A DNA stretch of 64,000 bases from an uncultured Bacilli bacterium (GTDB lineage: Bacteria; Bacillota_I; Bacilli_A; RF39; UBA660): assembly GCA_934101645.1 (NCBI GenBank), contig CAKORX010000001.1:124001-188000 (forward strand). Reading direction: 5' to 3'. The notes under the pieces are model-generated. The model saw only the letters and a list, made by a program, of their open reading frames with translations, was not told where the DNA came from and did no database searches. Made by a program: the position numbers and the translations under genes. Below, piece after piece: positions 62,875-64,000 of this stretch. Position 1 is the first letter of the stretch, and every line of letters starts with the position of its first letter.

Positions 62875-63720
62875 TTATTCTCCTTCCTTTGAATCATACA
62901 TAGAATCAATTAAATCGAATAAATCACTTTCAAGTGTATCTTCAGATGATGATACTTTTGGAATTTCTTTAGTTGTTTCATCATTATCCTTTTTATGTTC
63001 TATTTTTTCTTCAACATCATTTAACTCATTTTCTAAATCATTATCAATATCTACCACTACATCGGAAGTATCTTCTAAAAGTTCATCGATAGTCTTTACC
63101 TTTTCAGCTTTTTCTGTTGGTTTAGAAATAGTAACTGTTTCACTTTGATCATAATAAGAACTAACAACTGGTTTTTCTTTGACTTCTCCAAAAGCTTTAT
63201 CTCTTACTTTTTGCACATCAACTTTGTCGCGTTCAAGTTTTTCTATATCTTCCTTTTTATAATCTCTATCAAGAACACCATATACTGGAGATATTATTGG
63301 AGAAGGTTTAAACTTCTTCCTTTCTATAGTTTCTGCAGATTCTATTTTTTCATACCTGCCATAATCTGTCCTTTTTTCTACTTTCTTTTTTCTTTCATAT
63401 TCTAAAACATTACTATATCTTGAAGCTGGTCTTTGAACAGGTTTTGGCTCAACGCTTTTTGGTGCCTGTGGCTTAACACTATCAAATTCTTCCTCGTCAA
63501 AATCAAGAAACGGATAAGAGTTACTAGTAAATACTGCTTTTTCACTAGTTACTGCTTTCTTTTCTTCTTTTACCGGCTCAACTACTTTTTGAACAGGTTT
63601 TGGTACAACAGGTTCCTCTTTCTTAGGCGTTTCATTACGCATTTCCGGAGTTATTTTAATTTGTTGTGTTTCTTCTTCTTCATCAAATAGAATGTCTTTA
63701 ACTTTTTTAAATAAACCCAT
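62875..63720 (-). CDS. Low-complexity Lys/Glu/Pro-rich protein, unknown function
   Basis: 281 residues from ATG 63720 (MGLFKKV), which has AAAGGTGAT upstream. Short amphipathic start, long Glu/Lys/Pro/Val-rich disordered stretch (about 18-110), then a region with repeated YGR/YDR and charged helices. No signal. It lies 3 bp upstream of the YtxG-like gene and 13 bp after the next gene, so it is in the same operon. A division or cytoskeleton-associated scaffold is possible but unsupported. Confidence 0.65.
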   Translation of the reverse strand: MGLFKKVKDILFDEEEETQQIKITPEMRNETPKKEEPVVPKPVQKVVEPVKEEKKAVTSEKAVFTSNSYPFLDFDEEEFDSVKPQAPKSVEPKPVQRPASRYSNVLEYERKKKVEKRTDYGRYEKIESAETIERKKFKPSPIISPVYGVLDRDYKKEDIEKLERDKVDVQKVRDKAFGEVKEKPVVSSYYDQSETVTISKPTEKAEKVKTIDELLEDTSDVVVDIDNDLENELNDVEEKIEHKKDNDETTKEIPKVSSSEDTLESDLFDLIDSMYDSKEGE

Positions 63721-63733
63721 ATTTATCACCTTT

Positions 63734-64000
63734 CTAATTAATCATGTCAGCATCTTTGTCTTTTTCACTTGTTTCATCACTATTATCATCATTGATAATA
63801 TCTAGATAATTACTATCTTTACTTGTAGGATTAAAAATATTATAAGTCTCTTCTTTAAAACTATAAGATTTATTACTTACAAGTGATTCTACCGTCATAT
63901 CATTATATTCTAGGTCTTTTAAGATAGTTACACAATTAAACAATGTTAGATTAATATCATCATAATCTACCATTACTTCTATTTTAGCATAATTATACAT
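63734..64000 (-). CDS. C-terminal part or whole of an acidic protein at the window edge
   Basis: 88 codons up to the right edge; the last codon in view is an ATG at 63998-64000, so the start could be there or further on. The end is Asp/Ser/Glu-rich (DDNSDETSEKDKDAD). Function unknown. It reads into the Lys/Glu-rich gene at 63720. Confidence 0.55.
   Translation of the reverse strand: MYNYAKIEVMVDYDDINLTLFNCVTILKDLEYNDMTVESLVSNKSYSFKEETYNIFNPTSKDSNYLDIINDDNSDETSEKDKDADMIN

Noticed and set aside
62519..63148. 209-codon plus-strand frame rich in Ser and Phe
   Set aside because: It lies across three well-supported minus-strand genes (YtxH-like, YtxG-like, Lys/Glu-rich) and is their shadow.

Overview
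This window comes from a very AT-rich, low-GC Gram-positive genome. The signs are a T-box leader on valS, a SufCDSU-type Fe-S operon, lipoteichoic-acid synthase and LytR-CpsA-Psr enzymes, undecaprenyl-diphosphatase, lipobox lipoproteins, SH3b/glucosaminidase wall enzymes and strong AGGAGG-type ribosome sites. TGA is used as a stop and tryptophan is TGG, so this is not a Mycoplasma-type code. The small envelope-focused gene set, the dockerin and the cadherin-like wall proteins suggest a gut-associated lineage of Bacilli near Erysipelotrichales or the uncultured RF39-type groups. That placement is inference.

Layout. 1-6.8 kb: envelope and secreted proteins on the minus strand: a truncated HExxH ecto-protease, a cohesin-like membrane protein paired with a dockerin-bearing glucosaminidase, a ZIP metal transporter and a thermonuclease. 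6.8-11.8 kb: an ABC exporter, an Hsp20 gene under a CIRCE-like operator and unknown proteins. 11.8-25.2 kb: a lone tyrosine integrase, valS with its T-box, the suf operon (sufC, a short sufD-like gene, sufS, sufU, no sufB), a lytic transglycosylase, and an LtaS/LCP operon for wall polymers. 25.2-33.3 kb: tRNA-Gly(GCC) followed by a probable integrative/mobilisable element of about 7.9 kb. It carries a large serine recombinase, TnpV, a MobC-like protein, a GNAT acetyltransferase, a serine hydrolase, and a two-gene unit of a small membrane protein plus a 923-residue protein read here as TPR-GreAB-C-PIN, a nuclease-type conflict effector. A 10-bp direct repeat (GCTCCATTGA) brackets it.

33.4-48.3 kb: accessory-looking genes. 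These include an ASCH-kinase fusion, a protein of three near-identical 119-residue repeats, an M3-like metallopeptidase, a class A beta-lactamase-like protein, a TetR regulator with twin operator sites beside a decayed ABC transporter, lipoproteins, DUF1653, a DUF362 protein and a CoiA-like protein. 48.3-52.6 kb: a PAP2 phosphatase and a CiaRH-like two-component system followed by an HtrA-like protease and a cysteine-less thioredoxin-fold protein. Three promoters here carry the same TTTAAG-N5-TTTAAG box placed 10 bp before the -10, matching the streptococcal CiaR site. 52.6-64 kb: a VanZ/RDD membrane protein, paired EamA transporters (one frameshifted), a stand-alone holin-endolysin cassette, an acyl-CoA ligase, lipoproteins, UppP and a YtxGH-like cluster.

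Themes. Envelope construction and envelope stress dominate: LTA synthesis, LCP transfer, UppP, glucosaminidase, transglycosylase, HtrA with the CiaRH-like system, and PAP2. The best candidates for something little described are the element-borne TM/TPR-GreAB-C-PIN pair, the small CiaR-like regulon, the cohesin-dockerin wall pair, the ASCH-kinase fusion and the triple-repeat protein. Several frameshifts fall in homopolymer runs, so sequence error must be excluded before calling those genes dead.
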